DNA from: Usitatibacter palustris
Lineage (GTDB): Bacteria; Pseudomonadota; Gammaproteobacteria; Burkholderiales; Usitatibacteraceae
Direction: 5' to 3'
NCBI RefSeq assembly: GCF_013003985.1
Contig: NZ_CP053073.1
Span: 1,798,001 to 1,862,000 of the forward strand
DNA: 64,000 nt
Shown: piece by piece, positions 17,529-26,565 of the stretch
Layout of the letters: the number at the start of each line of letters is the position of its first letter
Position numbering within the stretch: the stretch's first letter is position 1
Position numbers and translations under genes: made by a program
The notes under the pieces: generated by a model
What the model was told of the DNA's origin: nothing
Databases searched by the model: none
What the model saw: only the letters and a program-made list of their open reading frames with translations

Positions 17529-17975
17529 TTATCGGGCTTTGCGGATGAAGGGGCGGAAGGACGTGCGCAACGCGAGGCTCACGAGCACGCCGCTCAGGAA
17601 CCAGCGCATCTCGCCGCCCATGAGCAGGTGCGCCGAACCGAAGGCCATCGGGAGCTCCGCGAGCGCGCCGCCGATGGCGAGCTTGCTCGCGACGGCCGTG
17701 CGCAGCGCCGGGTTCGGTTTCTCGGACTTCTGGTCGGCGAGGTAGGGATCGAGCACGCGCCGGTAGGTCGTCAGGTAGAGCAGCGCGGGGATGATCGAGA
17801 GCAGGCCGCCGATGAGCGCGTAGCGCGCCCATTCCGCGTCCAGGCCCGTCCACGGCGCGCCGGCCTTCTGCACGTAGAAATAGACCACGACCGCGATCAC
17901 CATCGTGCCGATGAGCTGCACGACCCAGGTGAGGACGAGCGGGTTCGGCAGTTGCTGCGGGGACGGCGCGGTCAT
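17529..17975 (-). CDS. Small integral membrane protein of unknown function
   Basis: A 148-residue protein with hydrophobic segments near residues 13-35 ([21 protein letters not shown]), 50-70 ([15 protein letters not shown]), 98-120 and 125-140. A short polar stretch ([17 protein letters not shown]) lies between the second and third. I recognise no family. Its ATG overlaps the stop of the acyl-CoA dehydrogenase (ATGA) and the carboxyltransferase follows after 11 bases, so it is embedded and translationally coupled in the acyl-CoA operon. A role in uptake or membrane organisation of the pathway is only a guess. Confidence 0.75.
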   Translation of the reverse strand: MTAPSPQQLPNPLVLTWVVQLIGTMVIAVVVYFYVQKAGAPWTGLDAEWARYALIGGLLSIIPALLYLTTYRRVLDPYLADQKSEKPNPALRTAVASKLAIGGALAELPMAFGSAHLLMGGEMRWFLSGVLVSLALRTSFRPFIRKAR

Positions 17976-19126
17976 CGAGCCAGTTCGCGCGCGATGAGCA
18001 GGCGCTGGATTTCGCTCGTGCCCTCGTAGATCTGCGTGATGCGGGCGTCGCGATAGTGGCGTTCGACCGGGTAGTCGCGCAGGTAGCCGTAGCCGCCGTG
18101 GATCTGGATCGCCTTCGAGCACACCCATTCGGCAAGCTCGGAGGCGTAGAGCTTTGCCTGCGAGGCTTCCGAAAGGCAGGGCAGGCCTTCGGTGCGCATG
18201 CGGGCGGCGTGATGGATCAGCAGGCGCGCGGCGTTGATGCGCGTGTGCATGTCGGCGAGCATGTTGCCGATCGACGGATGCTCGGTGAGCTTCTTGCCGA
18301 ACTGCGTGCGTTCCTTGGCGTAGGCCAGCGCCGCCTCGAACGCGGCCCCGGCGATACCGAGCGCCTGCGCAGCGATGCCGATGCGTCCGCCTTCGAGATT
18401 CGAGAGCGCGATCGCGAGCCCCTTGCCGCGCGGGCCGAGGAGGTTCGCTTCGGGAACGGTGCAATTGTCGAAGACGATCGCGCACGTGTCGGACGCGCGA
18501 ATGCCCAGCTTGTGTTCGAGGACCTGCGGCTTGAAGCCCGGCGCATCCGCGGGAACGAGGAATGCGGAGAGGCCCTTCTTGCCGAGGTCGGGATCGGTGA
18601 CGGCGAAGACGATCGCGATCTTCGCGCGCTTGCCGTTGGTGATGAATTGCTTGGAGCCCTCGAGCGTCCACGTGCCGTCGGCGAGGGTCGCGCGGGTCTT
18701 CAGGTTGTTGGCTTCGCTGCCGGCCTGCGGCTCGGTGAGGCAGAAGCAGCCGATCACCTTGCCGGTGGCCATGTCGGGCAGCCACTGCTTCTTCTGCTCG
18801 GGCGTTCCCCACGCAAGGATGGGGCCGCAGCCGACGGAGTTGTGCACGCTCATGAGCGTGGCGGTGGAGGCGCAGCCCGCGGCGATCTCTTCCATCGCGA
18901 GCGCGTAGGAGAGGTAGTCCGTGTACGAGCCGCCCCATTCCTCGGGGACGATCATGCCCAGGAGTCCCAGTTCGCCCATCTTCGCGACGACCTCGTCGGG
19001 GATCCAGCCGTCCTGGTCCCATTTGGCGGCGTGCGGCGCGAGCTCGCCCTGGGCGAAGTCCCGGGCCATGTCGCGGACCATCCGCTGCTCGGTGGTCAGG
19101 AAATCGGCGGTCGTGCGTTGCAGCAT
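17972..19126 (-). CDS. Acyl-CoA dehydrogenase
   Basis: A 384-residue FAD-dependent acyl-CoA dehydrogenase. The segments [16 protein letters not shown] (about 125-140), [18 protein letters not shown] and the C-terminal [24 protein letters not shown] are all family signatures. The catalytic base is probably the Glu of IYEGTSEIQ near residue 370, the short/medium-chain position, which differs from the isovaleryl enzyme encoded at 22692. Substrate is probably a short or branched acyl-CoA; electrons would go to ETF. The start at 19126 overlaps the stop of the upstream lipoprotein gene, and the stop overlaps the membrane protein start. Two different dehydrogenases in one cluster suggest more than one substrate or step. 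Confidence 0.92.
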   Translation of the reverse strand: MLQRTTADFLTTEQRMVRDMARDFAQGELAPHAAKWDQDGWIPDEVVAKMGELGLLGMIVPEEWGGSYTDYLSYALAMEEIAAGCASTATLMSVHNSVGCGPILAWGTPEQKKQWLPDMATGKVIGCFCLTEPQAGSEANNLKTRATLADGTWTLEGSKQFITNGKRAKIAIVFAVTDPDLGKKGLSAFLVPADAPGFKPQVLEHKLGIRASDTCAIVFDNCTVPEANLLGPRGKGLAIALSNLEGGRIGIAAQALGIAGAAFEAALAYAKERTQFGKKLTEHPSIGNMLADMHTRINAARLLIHHAARMRTEGLPCLSEASQAKLYASELAEWVCSKAIQIHGGYGYLRDYPVERHYRDARITQIYEGTSEIQRLLIARELAR

Positions 19127-19368
19127 TATTTTTCGGCCTTCTCGATCGCTTCCTCGGCCTTGCGGTTCAGGTCCGACTCGAGTCCCTTGGCGGTCTCGAG
19201 CGCCTTCACCGCATCTCCTCCGTAGGCGCGCTGTTTCGCGCGCTCCCGGGCTTCGGCTTGCTCGGTGGCGGCATCCACCTTCGGTGGGGGTGGCTTGCCG
19301 CAACCTGAGACGAGCACCAGCGCGACACCCGCGGCGAGAGCGATCAGCGCCCGCGGGTTGCGCGGCAT
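19126..19368 (-). CDS. Small predicted lipoprotein
   Basis: An 80-residue protein with a lipoprotein signal (hydrophobic [16 protein letters not shown], lipobox VSGC, Cys about residue 23). The mature part begins GKPPPPKVD and is then a charged Ala/Glu/Lys-rich helix ([21 protein letters not shown]... ending EEAIEKAEK), likely a coiled coil. It overlaps the acyl-CoA dehydrogenase start by one base and lies 1 base from the TfoX-like gene. No family recognised; function unknown. Confidence 0.7.
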   Translation of the reverse strand: MPRNPRALIALAAGVALVLVSGCGKPPPPKVDAATEQAEARERAKQRAYGGDAVKALETAKGLESDLNRKAEEAIEKAEK

Positions 19369-19369
19369 A

Positions 19370-19642
19370 TCAGGCGCGGGCGGCCTTCACGCGCTGCCGG
19401 ATGTCCGCGCGAACGCGCGGCGGCAGGTGGTTCCAGCGCACGCCGGCGACGGCACCTGCAAGCGACAGGCATGCCGGCACGCAGTCGCGTTCCGGGTTGG
19501 CGCGGCGAAGCTGCAGCCACGCGTCCCAGAATCCCACGCGCATCAGGGCTTCGAGGGAATCGATGCCTACTGCGCGAAGGTCCGCCGCGAGCAGCGGGCC
19601 GATGTTAGGGGTCCGTTCGATGGGGGTGATGGTCGTCGACAT
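19370..19642 (-). CDS. TfoX/Sxy C-terminal domain-like protein
   Basis: A 90-residue protein whose opening PNIGPLLAADLRAVGIDSLEALMRVGFWDAW matches the helix-hairpin-helix-like C-terminal domain of TfoX/Sxy competence proteins (LPNIG..LAE.LR..GI). The N-terminal TfoX domain is absent. Stand-alone versions of this domain are common in proteobacteria, often of unknown role, and are not evidence of natural competence by themselves. Two Cys (RDCVPACLSL) are present. It is packed between the thiolase and lipoprotein genes with gaps of 1-2 bases, so it is probably co-transcribed with the acyl-CoA operon. Confidence 0.7.
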   Translation of the reverse strand: MSTTITPIERTPNIGPLLAADLRAVGIDSLEALMRVGFWDAWLQLRRANPERDCVPACLSLAGAVAGVRWNHLPPRVRADIRQRVKAARA

Positions 19643-19644
19643 GC

Positions 19645-20823
19645 TTAGAGAACCTCCAGGGCGAGGGCTGTTCCTTCACCGCCGCCAATGCACAGCGCAG
19701 CCACGCCTTTCTTTCCCCCGCGTTTCTTGAGGGCATAGATGAGCGTGGTGATGATGCGAGCTCCCGTTGCGCCGATCGGGTGCCCCAATGCGACGGCTCC
19801 GCCGTTGACATTGATCTTGTCGTGCGGAATGCCGATGTCCTTCATCGCCGCCATGGCCACCACCGCGAAAGCCTCGTTCACTTCGAAGAGGTCCACGTCG
19901 GCGGCTTTCCAGCCGGCTTTGTCCAGCACCTTCTTGATCGCGCCCACGGGTGCGGTGGTGAACCACTCCGGTTCGTGCGCGTTGGAGGCGTAGGCGATGA
20001 TCTTCGCGAGCGGCTTGGCGCCGCGCTTCTTCGCTTCGCTCTCCGTCATGAGCACGAGGGCCGCCGCGCCGTCGGAGATCGACGAGGAGGTGGCCGCCGT
20101 GACCGTGCCGTCCTTGTTGAACGCGGGACGCAGCGTCGAGATCTTCTCCACGTTGACGGTGAAGGGTGTCTCGTCCTGGCTCACCACTTCGTTGCCCTTG
20201 CGGCCTTCGACCGTGACGGGCGCGATCTCGTCGGTGAACGCACCGGCCTTGACCGCGGCGAGCGCGCGCTCCGTGGAGGCCTTGGAGTAGGCATCCATCT
20301 CTTCGCGCGTGAAGCCGTATTTCTCCGCCGTCTTGTCGGCGAAGTGCCCCATGGGCTTGCCGTCGTAGGCGTTTTCCAGCCCGTCGAAGGCCATGTGATC
20401 GAGGACCTTGCCGTGGCCGTAGCGAATGCCGCCGCGCCCCTTGGGCAGCAGGTGCGGCGCGTTCGTCATCGACTCCATGCCGCCGGCGACGACGATCGTC
20501 GCCTGGCCCGCCGTGATCTCGTCGGCGCCCATCATCGCGGCCTTCATCGCCGAGCCGCACATCTTGTTGATCGTGGTGGTGGGCGTGGCCTTGTCCATGC
20601 CCGCGCCGAGTGCCGCCTGGCGCGCGGGCGCCTGGCCCTGGCCGGCCGAGAGGACGTTGCCGAAGATCAGGTCATCGACCTCGTTGCCCTTGACGCCCGC
20701 CTGCTCGAGCGCGCTCTTGATGGCGACCGCGCCCAGCTGCGAGGCGGTCACGGTGTTGAACTTGCCCTGCATGGCGCCGATGGGAGTGCGCTTGGCGCCG
20801 ACGATCACGATGCTTTCAGCCAT
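19645..20823 (-). CDS. Acetyl-CoA C-acyltransferase (thiolase)
   Basis: A 392-residue thiolase. The active-site Cys is in NKMCGSAMKA (about residue 89). The C-terminal signatures NVNGGAVALGHPIGATGAR (His near 349) and CIGGGEGTALALE (second Cys near 379) are complete. Both biosynthetic and degradative acetyl-CoA acetyltransferases share these features. Within this cluster it most plausibly cleaves acetoacetyl-CoA or a branched 3-oxoacyl-CoA to acetyl-CoA, completing leucine or isoleucine type degradation. It could also supply acetoacetyl-CoA for polyhydroxyalkanoates, but no phaB or phaC is nearby. Confidence 0.93.
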   Translation of the reverse strand: MAESIVIVGAKRTPIGAMQGKFNTVTASQLGAVAIKSALEQAGVKGNEVDDLIFGNVLSAGQGQAPARQAALGAGMDKATPTTTINKMCGSAMKAAMMGADEITAGQATIVVAGGMESMTNAPHLLPKGRGGIRYGHGKVLDHMAFDGLENAYDGKPMGHFADKTAEKYGFTREEMDAYSKASTERALAAVKAGAFTDEIAPVTVEGRKGNEVVSQDETPFTVNVEKISTLRPAFNKDGTVTAATSSSISDGAAALVLMTESEAKKRGAKPLAKIIAYASNAHEPEWFTTAPVGAIKKVLDKAGWKAADVDLFEVNEAFAVVAMAAMKDIGIPHDKINVNGGAVALGHPIGATGARIITTLIYALKKRGGKKGVAALCIGGGEGTALALEVL

Positions 20824-20839
20824 TTCGATGTTCTCCGGT

Positions 20840-21877
20840 TCAGCCCGCCGCTACGCAGCGACGGGTTTCTACTTGGGCGGCTTCGGCGCGCACGAGATGG
20901 GCGGGCATGGCGAAGTGCGGGCTCTTGGCGAAGGCGACGAGCATCTGGCGCTCGTTCGCCTCCGGGGCATACGGGAGCAGGGCGTGGGTCACATCCCCGC
21001 GGCCCGCATCGACGTCGAGCATTCGCCCGCCATGGCGGCATGCAAAATCCATGCGCGCGAGGTCGAGCGTGCGAACCGCGCGATTGGCGGCGGTCCGGTA
21101 GTGGATCGTGGCGCGCGGCAGGTCGTACACAATCTGCCAGTGCGTGTTGTTCTGGACGACGTCGTCGAGGATCGCGAAGCTCTTCTCGACGCTGGGCGCC
21201 TTCGTGGTGCGAACCGCGCGCGCCGCGCGCGCGTAGCGCTCGAGCGAACCGGCCTCACCGCGCGGCATGACATCGAGGCTCACCGGCGACTTGCTCGCAT
21301 AGGCCTGCGATTGCGGATACGTGCTGTTGGCGAGCGCGCAATCGGGGAGCGTGTCGCCGCGGCGCACGACCATGCGCTCGCGCAGGAATTCGATCGCGGC
21401 CGCGTGGCCCGCGCGGTCGGCGAGCAGGAAATGCACCGGCGTGCGCGTGGCGATGCGGACCTGGCCCGCCTGGACCACGGCATCCTCCACGTCGCCTGCG
21501 TTGTCGAGCAGGTACTGGATGAATTCGAGCGCGCCGACGACCGGCCGCTTGTCGGGCGGGGGGAAGCGCGTGTCGTCGAGCATCATCATCTCGACCACGA
21601 GCCCCTTCTCGTTCACGCCGCCCGAGGGCGAATCCTTGCCGTACTGGTTGAAGGTCACGCTGCCGTACGCCGAGACCCAGCGCGCCGGGTTGCCGTCGAG
21701 GAGCGAGGTCTTCGCGACGCCGCGCGCGTTCACCAACACCAGAGCGTCGCCAAAGTCGTAGTCGTAATTGCGGCCGAAGACGAGGCCGCTCGCGTCCTTG
21801 AGGCAGAAGGTTGTGCAGGCCGCGGCGGGGAGGGCGGCGAGCAGGAGGAACGCGGCGATGATCGCGCGCATCGTCAT
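20840..21877 (-). CDS. Secreted Ntn-hydrolase of the choloylglycine/linear amide C-N hydrolase family
   Basis: A 345-residue protein with a signal peptide whose predicted cleavage (PAAA before Cys21) exposes an N-terminal Cys in the sequence CTTFCLKDASGLVFGRNYD. In this superfamily the N-terminal Cys is the nucleophile, and the following F..R.YD pattern is typical of bile-salt hydrolase, penicillin V acylase and related amidases. The segments FNQYGKDSPSGGVNEKGLVVEMM and NSTYP are also characteristic. The enzyme would hydrolyse a linear amide in the periplasm or outside; the substrate (bile salt, penicillin V, acyl-homoserine lactone or other) cannot be told. A second in-frame ATG lies at 21871. 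The start overlaps the upstream stop codon. Confidence 0.85.
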   Translation of the reverse strand: MTMRAIIAAFLLLAALPAAACTTFCLKDASGLVFGRNYDYDFGDALVLVNARGVAKTSLLDGNPARWVSAYGSVTFNQYGKDSPSGGVNEKGLVVEMMMLDDTRFPPPDKRPVVGALEFIQYLLDNAGDVEDAVVQAGQVRIATRTPVHFLLADRAGHAAAIEFLRERMVVRRGDTLPDCALANSTYPQSQAYASKSPVSLDVMPRGEAGSLERYARAARAVRTTKAPSVEKSFAILDDVVQNNTHWQIVYDLPRATIHYRTAANRAVRTLDLARMDFACRHGGRMLDVDAGRGDVTHALLPYAPEANERQMLVAFAKSPHFAMPAHLVRAEAAQVETRRCVAAG

Positions 21878-22695
21878 GGGTCGAGGCGCACGAGGCGCTT
21901 GCGGACAATGCGATTCGGGCCAGGGCGCGAAGGCGGGGTAATTGCCGATCCACCGACTGTGATGTCACCGACGAAGTCGAGTTCTGTCCCGCTCACGATC
22001 GTGAACGTCGCCATGCCCCGGGCCACCGAGTAAACCGTGCTGCGATCAAATGCCTCGCCGACAGGCGGCCCTGTAGTCTCGTACAACAGGCCGCGAAAAT
22101 GGGTTGGCGTAACCCACCGCCCGCTCGGCATGAAATACCACGCGCCGTAGGTGGCGCCGCGCTGCGTCATGTATGGCGTGGGCTCCGCGGCGACCGGCTG
22201 GTAGGTCATCCACACGCCCGAAAGTCGCCCCGCCCCGCTCTGGATGAGGTTGAAGCCCCAGCCGTCTTCGCCTGGAAAGAACCAGTTTCCGGAGAGGTTG
22301 CGATATGCAGGATCCGGCGCGACGACGGTAGGTGCGATCGTGATCGTGCCAAGTTCGTATGAACGACCCGATAGTCCGCCGCCCGTTTGCGTGAAGCGCA
22401 CCGGAAATGTTCCTGCGGCGGCGGCCTGCATGGCGCCCGTCGCCCAAGAGCCGTCGCTCACCGAGAAGTCGGAGCGGACTCCCATGTGCGCCGTCAATTG
22501 GTAGGTACCGTTCAAGAAGTTGAGTGACGACGTGTCCACGTACGCACCGAGGGTCGGTGTGCTCCCGAGTGCCATCACGATGAAATCCTCGCCGACGACG
22601 GGGTCGGCGGGAACAAAGCGCCAAGGGCGCTCCTGCGCCAGCGCCGAGGAGGCGACGAGGATGGCGAGCAGCGCGAGGAATCGTCGCGGGCTCAA
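21874..22695 (-). CDS. Secreted protein with a Trp/Gly-rich module, function unknown
   Basis: A 273-residue exported protein (signal peptide [20 protein letters not shown]). The first half looks like a beta-sandwich segment with no recognisable family. The second half contains [22 protein letters not shown] (near residue 135), close to the GLWWN..SGHGFEI and GVYFNPDSSGWGLSLTHQG modules of the beta-propeller protein at 12340-15045, followed by GVWMTYQP and [19 protein letters not shown]. This module recurs in secreted proteins of unknown function in several proteobacteria as far as I recall. It is translationally coupled to the Ntn-hydrolase gene, so the two exported proteins may work together. 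Confidence 0.75.
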   Translation of the reverse strand: MSPRRFLALLAILVASSALAQERPWRFVPADPVVGEDFIVMALGSTPTLGAYVDTSSLNFLNGTYQLTAHMGVRSDFSVSDGSWATGAMQAAAAGTFPVRFTQTGGGLSGRSYELGTITIAPTVVAPDPAYRNLSGNWFFPGEDGWGFNLIQSGAGRLSGVWMTYQPVAAEPTPYMTQRGATYGAWYFMPSGRWVTPTHFRGLLYETTGPPVGEAFDRSTVYSVARGMATFTIVSGTELDFVGDITVGGSAITPPSRPGPNRIVRKRLVRLDP

Positions 22696-23858
22696 ACGCT
22701 CTCCTCGAACAACTCACGCCCGATCAACATGCGGCGGATTTCATTCGTACCCGCGCCGATGTCATAGAGCTTCGCATCGCGCAGCAACCGGCCCGCGGGA
22801 AAATCGTTGATGTAGCCGTTGCCGCCCAGGCACTGGATCGCCTCGAGCGAAACCTGCACCGCGTTCTCGGAAGCGAAGAGGATGCACGCCGCCGCGTCCT
22901 TGCGTGCGGCGCGGCCACGGCCCTGGTCGAGCGCGCCGGCCACGCGGTAGGTGAATGCGCGCGAGGCCTGGAGCTTCGTGTACATGTCGGCGACCTTGCC
23001 CTGCATGAGCTGGAACGCGCCGATGGGCTGGGCGAACTGCTTGCGCTCGTGCAGGTACGGGAGCACGAGGTCCATCGCCGCCTGCATGATGCCGATCGGA
23101 CCGCCGGAAAGAACGCAGCGCTCCGTATCGAGGCCCTTCATCAGCACCTTCGAGCCGCCATTCACGCTGCCGAGGATGTTTTCCTCGGGAATCTCGCAAT
23201 CCTGGAAGACGAGCTCGCAGGTGTTCGAACCGCGCATGCCCAGCTTGTCGAGCTTCTGCGCGGTACTGAAACCCTTCATGCCTTTTTCGACCAGGAAGGC
23301 GGTCATCGCCTTCGAGCCTTGGTCCTTCGGGGCGGTGCGCATGTAGACGATCAGCACGTCCGCATCCGGCCCGTTGGTGATCCACATCTTGGAACCGTTG
23401 GCGACCCAGCGATCGCCCTTCTTCTCGGCGCGGCAGGCCATGGAGCCCACGACGTCGGAACCGGCGCCGGGTTCGCTCATCGCGAGCGCGCCCACGAATT
23501 CGCCCGAGCACAGCTTGGGAAGGTATTTCTTCCGCTGCGCTTCGTTGCCGTTGAGGTAGAGGTTGTTGACCGCGAGGTTCGAGTGCGCGCCATACGAAAG
23601 GCCCACCGAGGCCGAGGCGCGCGAGATCTCTTCCATGGCGACCACGTGGGCGACGTAGCCCAGCCCGGTGCCGCCGTATTCGTCGGGGACCGTCATGCCG
23701 AGCACGCCCACGTCGCCGAACTTCTTCCACATGTCGGCGGGGAAGGTGTTCGTGGTGTCGATCCCGGCGGCACGGGGAGCAAGCTCCGTATCGCAGAGGC
23801 GCTTCACGGTGTCGCGAAGCGCGTCGAACTCCTCCGTCACGTGTGTATCGAACAGCAC
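22692..23858 (-). CDS. ivd: Isovaleryl-CoA dehydrogenase type acyl-CoA dehydrogenase
   Basis: A 388-residue acyl-CoA dehydrogenase. FAD and CoA-binding signatures are [16 protein letters not shown] (about 130-145), [19 protein letters not shown] and the C-terminal [34 protein letters not shown]. The TNEIRR ending lacks the C-terminal catalytic Glu, while [21 protein letters not shown] holds a Glu at the position used by isovaleryl-CoA dehydrogenases. It would oxidise isovaleryl-CoA to 3-methylcrotonyl-CoA, the substrate of the carboxylase encoded by mccA/mccB. The start overlaps no upstream gene, and a possible promoter lies within the 89-base gap upstream. Confidence 0.92.
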   Translation of the reverse strand: MLFDTHVTEEFDALRDTVKRLCDTELAPRAAGIDTTNTFPADMWKKFGDVGVLGMTVPDEYGGTGLGYVAHVVAMEEISRASASVGLSYGAHSNLAVNNLYLNGNEAQRKKYLPKLCSGEFVGALAMSEPGAGSDVVGSMACRAEKKGDRWVANGSKMWITNGPDADVLIVYMRTAPKDQGSKAMTAFLVEKGMKGFSTAQKLDKLGMRGSNTCELVFQDCEIPEENILGSVNGGSKVLMKGLDTERCVLSGGPIGIMQAAMDLVLPYLHERKQFAQPIGAFQLMQGKVADMYTKLQASRAFTYRVAGALDQGRGRAARKDAAACILFASENAVQVSLEAIQCLGGNGYINDFPAGRLLRDAKLYDIGAGTNEIRRMLIGRELFEESV

Positions 23859-23910
23859 GGCAACCCCTCTAGCGGGGGCGAACCCTTATGGGGAGCGCCC
23901 CGGAATAGTA

Positions 23911-23916
23911 ATTATC
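23911..23916 (-). promoter_or_regulatory. Candidate -10 box upstream of ivd
   Basis: The gap 23859-23947 contains an AT-rich patch whose minus strand reads GATAAT, 53 bases before the ivd ATG. A matching -35 box is poor (CTGCAA at 18 bases). It may let the lower half of the acyl-CoA cluster be transcribed independently. Confidence 0.25.
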
Positions 23917-23947
23917 CCACGAAGGGGGGTGCTTTTGCAGGGCGCCG

Positions 23948-24715
23948 CTACTTCGCGGTCATGCGGATTGCCCCGTCCAGACGGATCACTTCCCCGTTCA
24001 AAACCTCGTTTTCGACGATGTGCTTGACAAGGGACGCGTATTCCTCGGGTTTTCCGAGGCGCGGCGGGAAGGGAACCTGGGCGCCCAGCGAGGCGCGGAT
24101 CTCCTCGCTCATGCCCTGGAGCATCGGGGTATCGAAGATTCCAGGGGCGATCGTCATCACGCGCACGCCGAACTTCGCGAGCTCGCGCGCGATCGGCAGC
24201 GTCATGCCGTTGACGCCCGCTTTCGAAGCGGCGTAGGCCGCCTGGCCGATCTGGCCATCCATCGATGCGACCGAGGACGTGTTCACGATCACGCCACGCT
24301 CGCCCGAAGGCTCTGCCGGTTGCACCGTCATCTTTGCCGCGGCGAGCCGGATCACGTTGAACGTGCCGATGAGGTTGATCTTCACCGCGCGCTCGAAACT
24401 GGCGAGAGCGTGGGGGCCGTTGCGGCCGACGACGCGCTCGCCGGGTGCCACGCCTGCGCAATTGATCGCGCCGTGGATCGCACCAAAGGCGGACACGCAA
24501 AGATCGACCGCGCCCTGCGTGGAGGCTTCATCGGTGACGTCGGTCTTGGCGAAACGCGCGTTCGCACCGAGATCGCGCGCGAGCGCGGTGCCGGCCGCTT
24601 CGTTTACATCCGCGAGAACGACGTTGCCGCCGTTGGCGACGATCATCCGTGCGGTCGCGGCGCCGAGGCCGGAGCCGCCGCCGGCGACGAGGAACGTGTG
24701 TTGGGCAATTTGCAT
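23948..24715 (-). CDS. Short-chain dehydrogenase, 3-hydroxyacyl-CoA dehydrogenase type II-like
   Basis: A 255-residue SDR enzyme. GGGSGLG near residue 12 is the nucleotide-binding fingerprint, INCAG the structural motif, Ser in NTSSVAS (about 150), and AAYAASKAG supplies the catalytic Tyr and Lys (about 168 and 172). The architecture, including the loop [21 protein letters not shown] and the tail IRLDGAIRM, resembles human HSD17B10 and bacterial 3-hydroxy-2-methylbutyryl-CoA dehydrogenases. It would oxidise a 3-hydroxyacyl-CoA with NAD, fitting isoleucine-type or fatty acid beta-oxidation upstream of the thiolase. The ATG at 24715 is chosen because the family starts directly at the fingerprint; longer frames read into the CoA-transferase gene. 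Confidence 0.9.
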   Translation of the reverse strand: MQIAQHTFLVAGGGSGLGAATARMIVANGGNVVLADVNEAAGTALARDLGANARFAKTDVTDEASTQGAVDLCVSAFGAIHGAINCAGVAPGERVVGRNGPHALASFERAVKINLIGTFNVIRLAAAKMTVQPAEPSGERGVIVNTSSVASMDGQIGQAAYAASKAGVNGMTLPIARELAKFGVRVMTIAPGIFDTPMLQGMSEEIRASLGAQVPFPPRLGKPEEYASLVKHIVENEVLNGEVIRLDGAIRMTAK

Positions 24716-24726
24716 GGTGTGGGAGC

Positions 24727-25581
24727 CTAGCTTTCGGGAGGAGAGGGAGTGCGAAGGACGGCGATCGGCAGGTCGCGGGGCCGCGCCCACGCTTCCCAGT
24801 GCTCGGCGTCTTCGGTCGCGAAGCGCTCGGCGAGTCGATCGATGGTGAATTCGGCGAGACCCAGTTCGGTCGCGAGCTTCTTCGCGAAGCGCGGCTCGAG
24901 GGCGGCCACCGCGATCCAGCCGCGCTTGGTGGCGTAAATGTTGTAGCCCGGATGCGCGCCTCCGAGCTGCGAACCCGGTGCGGTCATGCCGTAGGCGAGC
25001 GGGAGGGCCAGCCACTCGGCGGCTTCGGCGAGCGGCGCATGCGCGGCTTTCGCGGGACGGCCGCGATCGCGCGCGATCACGAGTGCGAGCGCGGTGGTGA
25101 CGGCGCGTTCGGCGCCCGCCATGTCGGCATACAGCGTCGCGGGCAACGCGGGCGGAACGAGAGCGCCCGCGGATGCCAGGTAAGTGAGATCGTGTCCGGC
25201 CAAATCGAGATCGGGCGGACCGTGACCCGTGATCGCGACATGGCACAGGCGCGGGAAGCGTTCCGCGAGGACCTGCGCACCCAGGCCCAATCGCGCGAGA
25301 GCCGACGGCCGTTGCGCGGTCACGAAGAGATCCGCTTCGAGCAACAGGCGATCAAGCTTTGCGCGATCCCCGCTGTCCTTGAGATCGAGGCAATGCACCG
25401 ATACGTTGTCATGAAGACGCGCGTACCAGGCCGGGCAGTACTCGGCCATGGGATCGCCCGTCGGCGGCTCGATCTTGGTCACCGTCGCGCCGAGGTCGCG
25501 CAATCGCGAGCACGCCGCGGGGCCCGGCAGGTTCAGGGCGGTGGAGACGACGCGGAGTCCGGCGAGCAGCGAAGAGGCCAA
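24727..25581 (-). CDS. Compact CaiB/BaiF family CoA transferase or racemase
   Basis: A 284-residue member of the CaiB/BaiF (class III CoA-transferase) family. [33 protein letters not shown] is the characteristic N-terminus. [13 protein letters not shown] near residue 128 corresponds to the GHD-NYL-SG segment that holds a catalytic Asp in alpha-methylacyl-CoA racemases. Typical members have 360-400 residues; this one lacks much of the C-terminal half before the ending [23 protein letters not shown]. The compact form could be natural or degenerate; the frame is intact and its codon use matches the neighbours. Reaction (CoA transfer or racemisation of a methyl-branched acyl-CoA) cannot be decided. 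Confidence 0.8.
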   Translation of the reverse strand: MASSLLAGLRVVSTALNLPGPAACSRLRDLGATVTKIEPPTGDPMAEYCPAWYARLHDNVSVHCLDLKDSGDRAKLDRLLLEADLFVTAQRPSALARLGLGAQVLAERFPRLCHVAITGHGPPDLDLAGHDLTYLASAGALVPPALPATLYADMAGAERAVTTALALVIARDRGRPAKAAHAPLAEAAEWLALPLAYGMTAPGSQLGGAHPGYNIYATKRGWIAVAALEPRFAKKLATELGLAEFTIDRLAERFATEDAEHWEAWARPRDLPIAVLRTPSPPES

Positions 25582-25626
25582 GGGGACCGATTAAGATGCG
25601 AGGAGACCGCAATTATATCGACGCCC

Positions 25627-26553
25627 GTGAACACACCGCTGCTTCCCCAATCCGTCCGCGTGATCCAGCGCGGGTGGCTCAACTGCAACCAGGTCGTGCT
25701 GCTCGAAGGCGGCAACAACGTGCTCATCGATTCGGGCTATTGCACGCATCGCGAGCAGACGCTCGAACGGCTCGCGGGCCCCGAGGGCCTCGACGGCAAG
25801 CCTTTGGAACGGTTGATCAACACGCACTGCCACTCGGATCACATGGGCGGCAATGCCGCGGTGGCTCACGCCACGGGCTGCACGATCACGATTCCCGAAG
25901 GCGAGGCGAAGCACGTCGTGCCCTGGACCGAGCAGAGCGTGTGGATGAAGCGCTTCGACCAGCGCGCCGATCCATTCCACTTCGACGCGACCCTCGCCGC
26001 GGGCGATACCTTCGAGGCCGCGGGCTTCGAGTGGCAGGCGATCGCGGCACCCGGCCACGACATGGACGCGCTCATGTACTTCGAGCCGCGCAACCGGATC
26101 CTCGTCTCGGGCGATGCGCTCTGGGAGAACGGCATGGGCTTCGTCTGGCCCGAGCACGCCGGCCCGCACATTGCTGCGGCGCAGGAGACGCTCTCTCGCA
26201 TCGAGGCGCTCGATCCCGCGACGGTGATTCCGGGCCACGGCGCACCCTTCCACGATGCGAAAGGGTCGATCGCCAGCGTGCGCTCGAAGCTCGAGGCTTT
26301 CGCGCGCGACCCGGCGAAGAACGCGCGGCACGTGGTGAAGGTCCTGTTCGTCTTCGCGCTGCTCGACAAGCAGTCGATGCACGTCGATGACATCGCGGAC
26401 TACGTCGGCACCTGCGCCTGCTATCGCGAACTCTCGGATCGCTTCCTCGGACTCGACAATGCTGCACTTGCACAATGGCTGGTCGCCGATCTCGAGCGAG
26501 CCGGCGCGATTTCCTCGGCGAAAGGCGTGATCCGGCCCACCATGTCCGCATGA
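25627..26553 (+). CDS. Metallo-beta-lactamase fold hydrolase
   Basis: A 308-residue MBL-fold protein, starting at the GTG of VNTPLLPQSVRVIQRGWLNCN. The metal-binding motif HCHSDH is near residue 70, followed by APGHDMDA, SGDALW and VIPGHGAPFHD, which provide further ligands. The C-terminal 80 residues look like a winged-helix extension, as in LACTB2-like members. It diverges from the CoA transferase with a 45-base gap and precedes the acyl-CoA ligase, so hydrolysis of a thioester or lactone in the same pathway is plausible but not shown. The ribosome-binding site is weak, which leaves the exact start uncertain. Confidence 0.85.
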   Translation: MNTPLLPQSVRVIQRGWLNCNQVVLLEGGNNVLIDSGYCTHREQTLERLAGPEGLDGKPLERLINTHCHSDHMGGNAAVAHATGCTITIPEGEAKHVVPWTEQSVWMKRFDQRADPFHFDATLAAGDTFEAAGFEWQAIAAPGHDMDALMYFEPRNRILVSGDALWENGMGFVWPEHAGPHIAAAQETLSRIEALDPATVIPGHGAPFHDAKGSIASVRSKLEAFARDPAKNARHVVKVLFVFALLDKQSMHVDDIADYVGTCACYRELSDRFLGLDNAALAQWLVADLERAGAISSAKGVIRPTMSA

Positions 26554-26565
26554 TCCTTGGGTACC

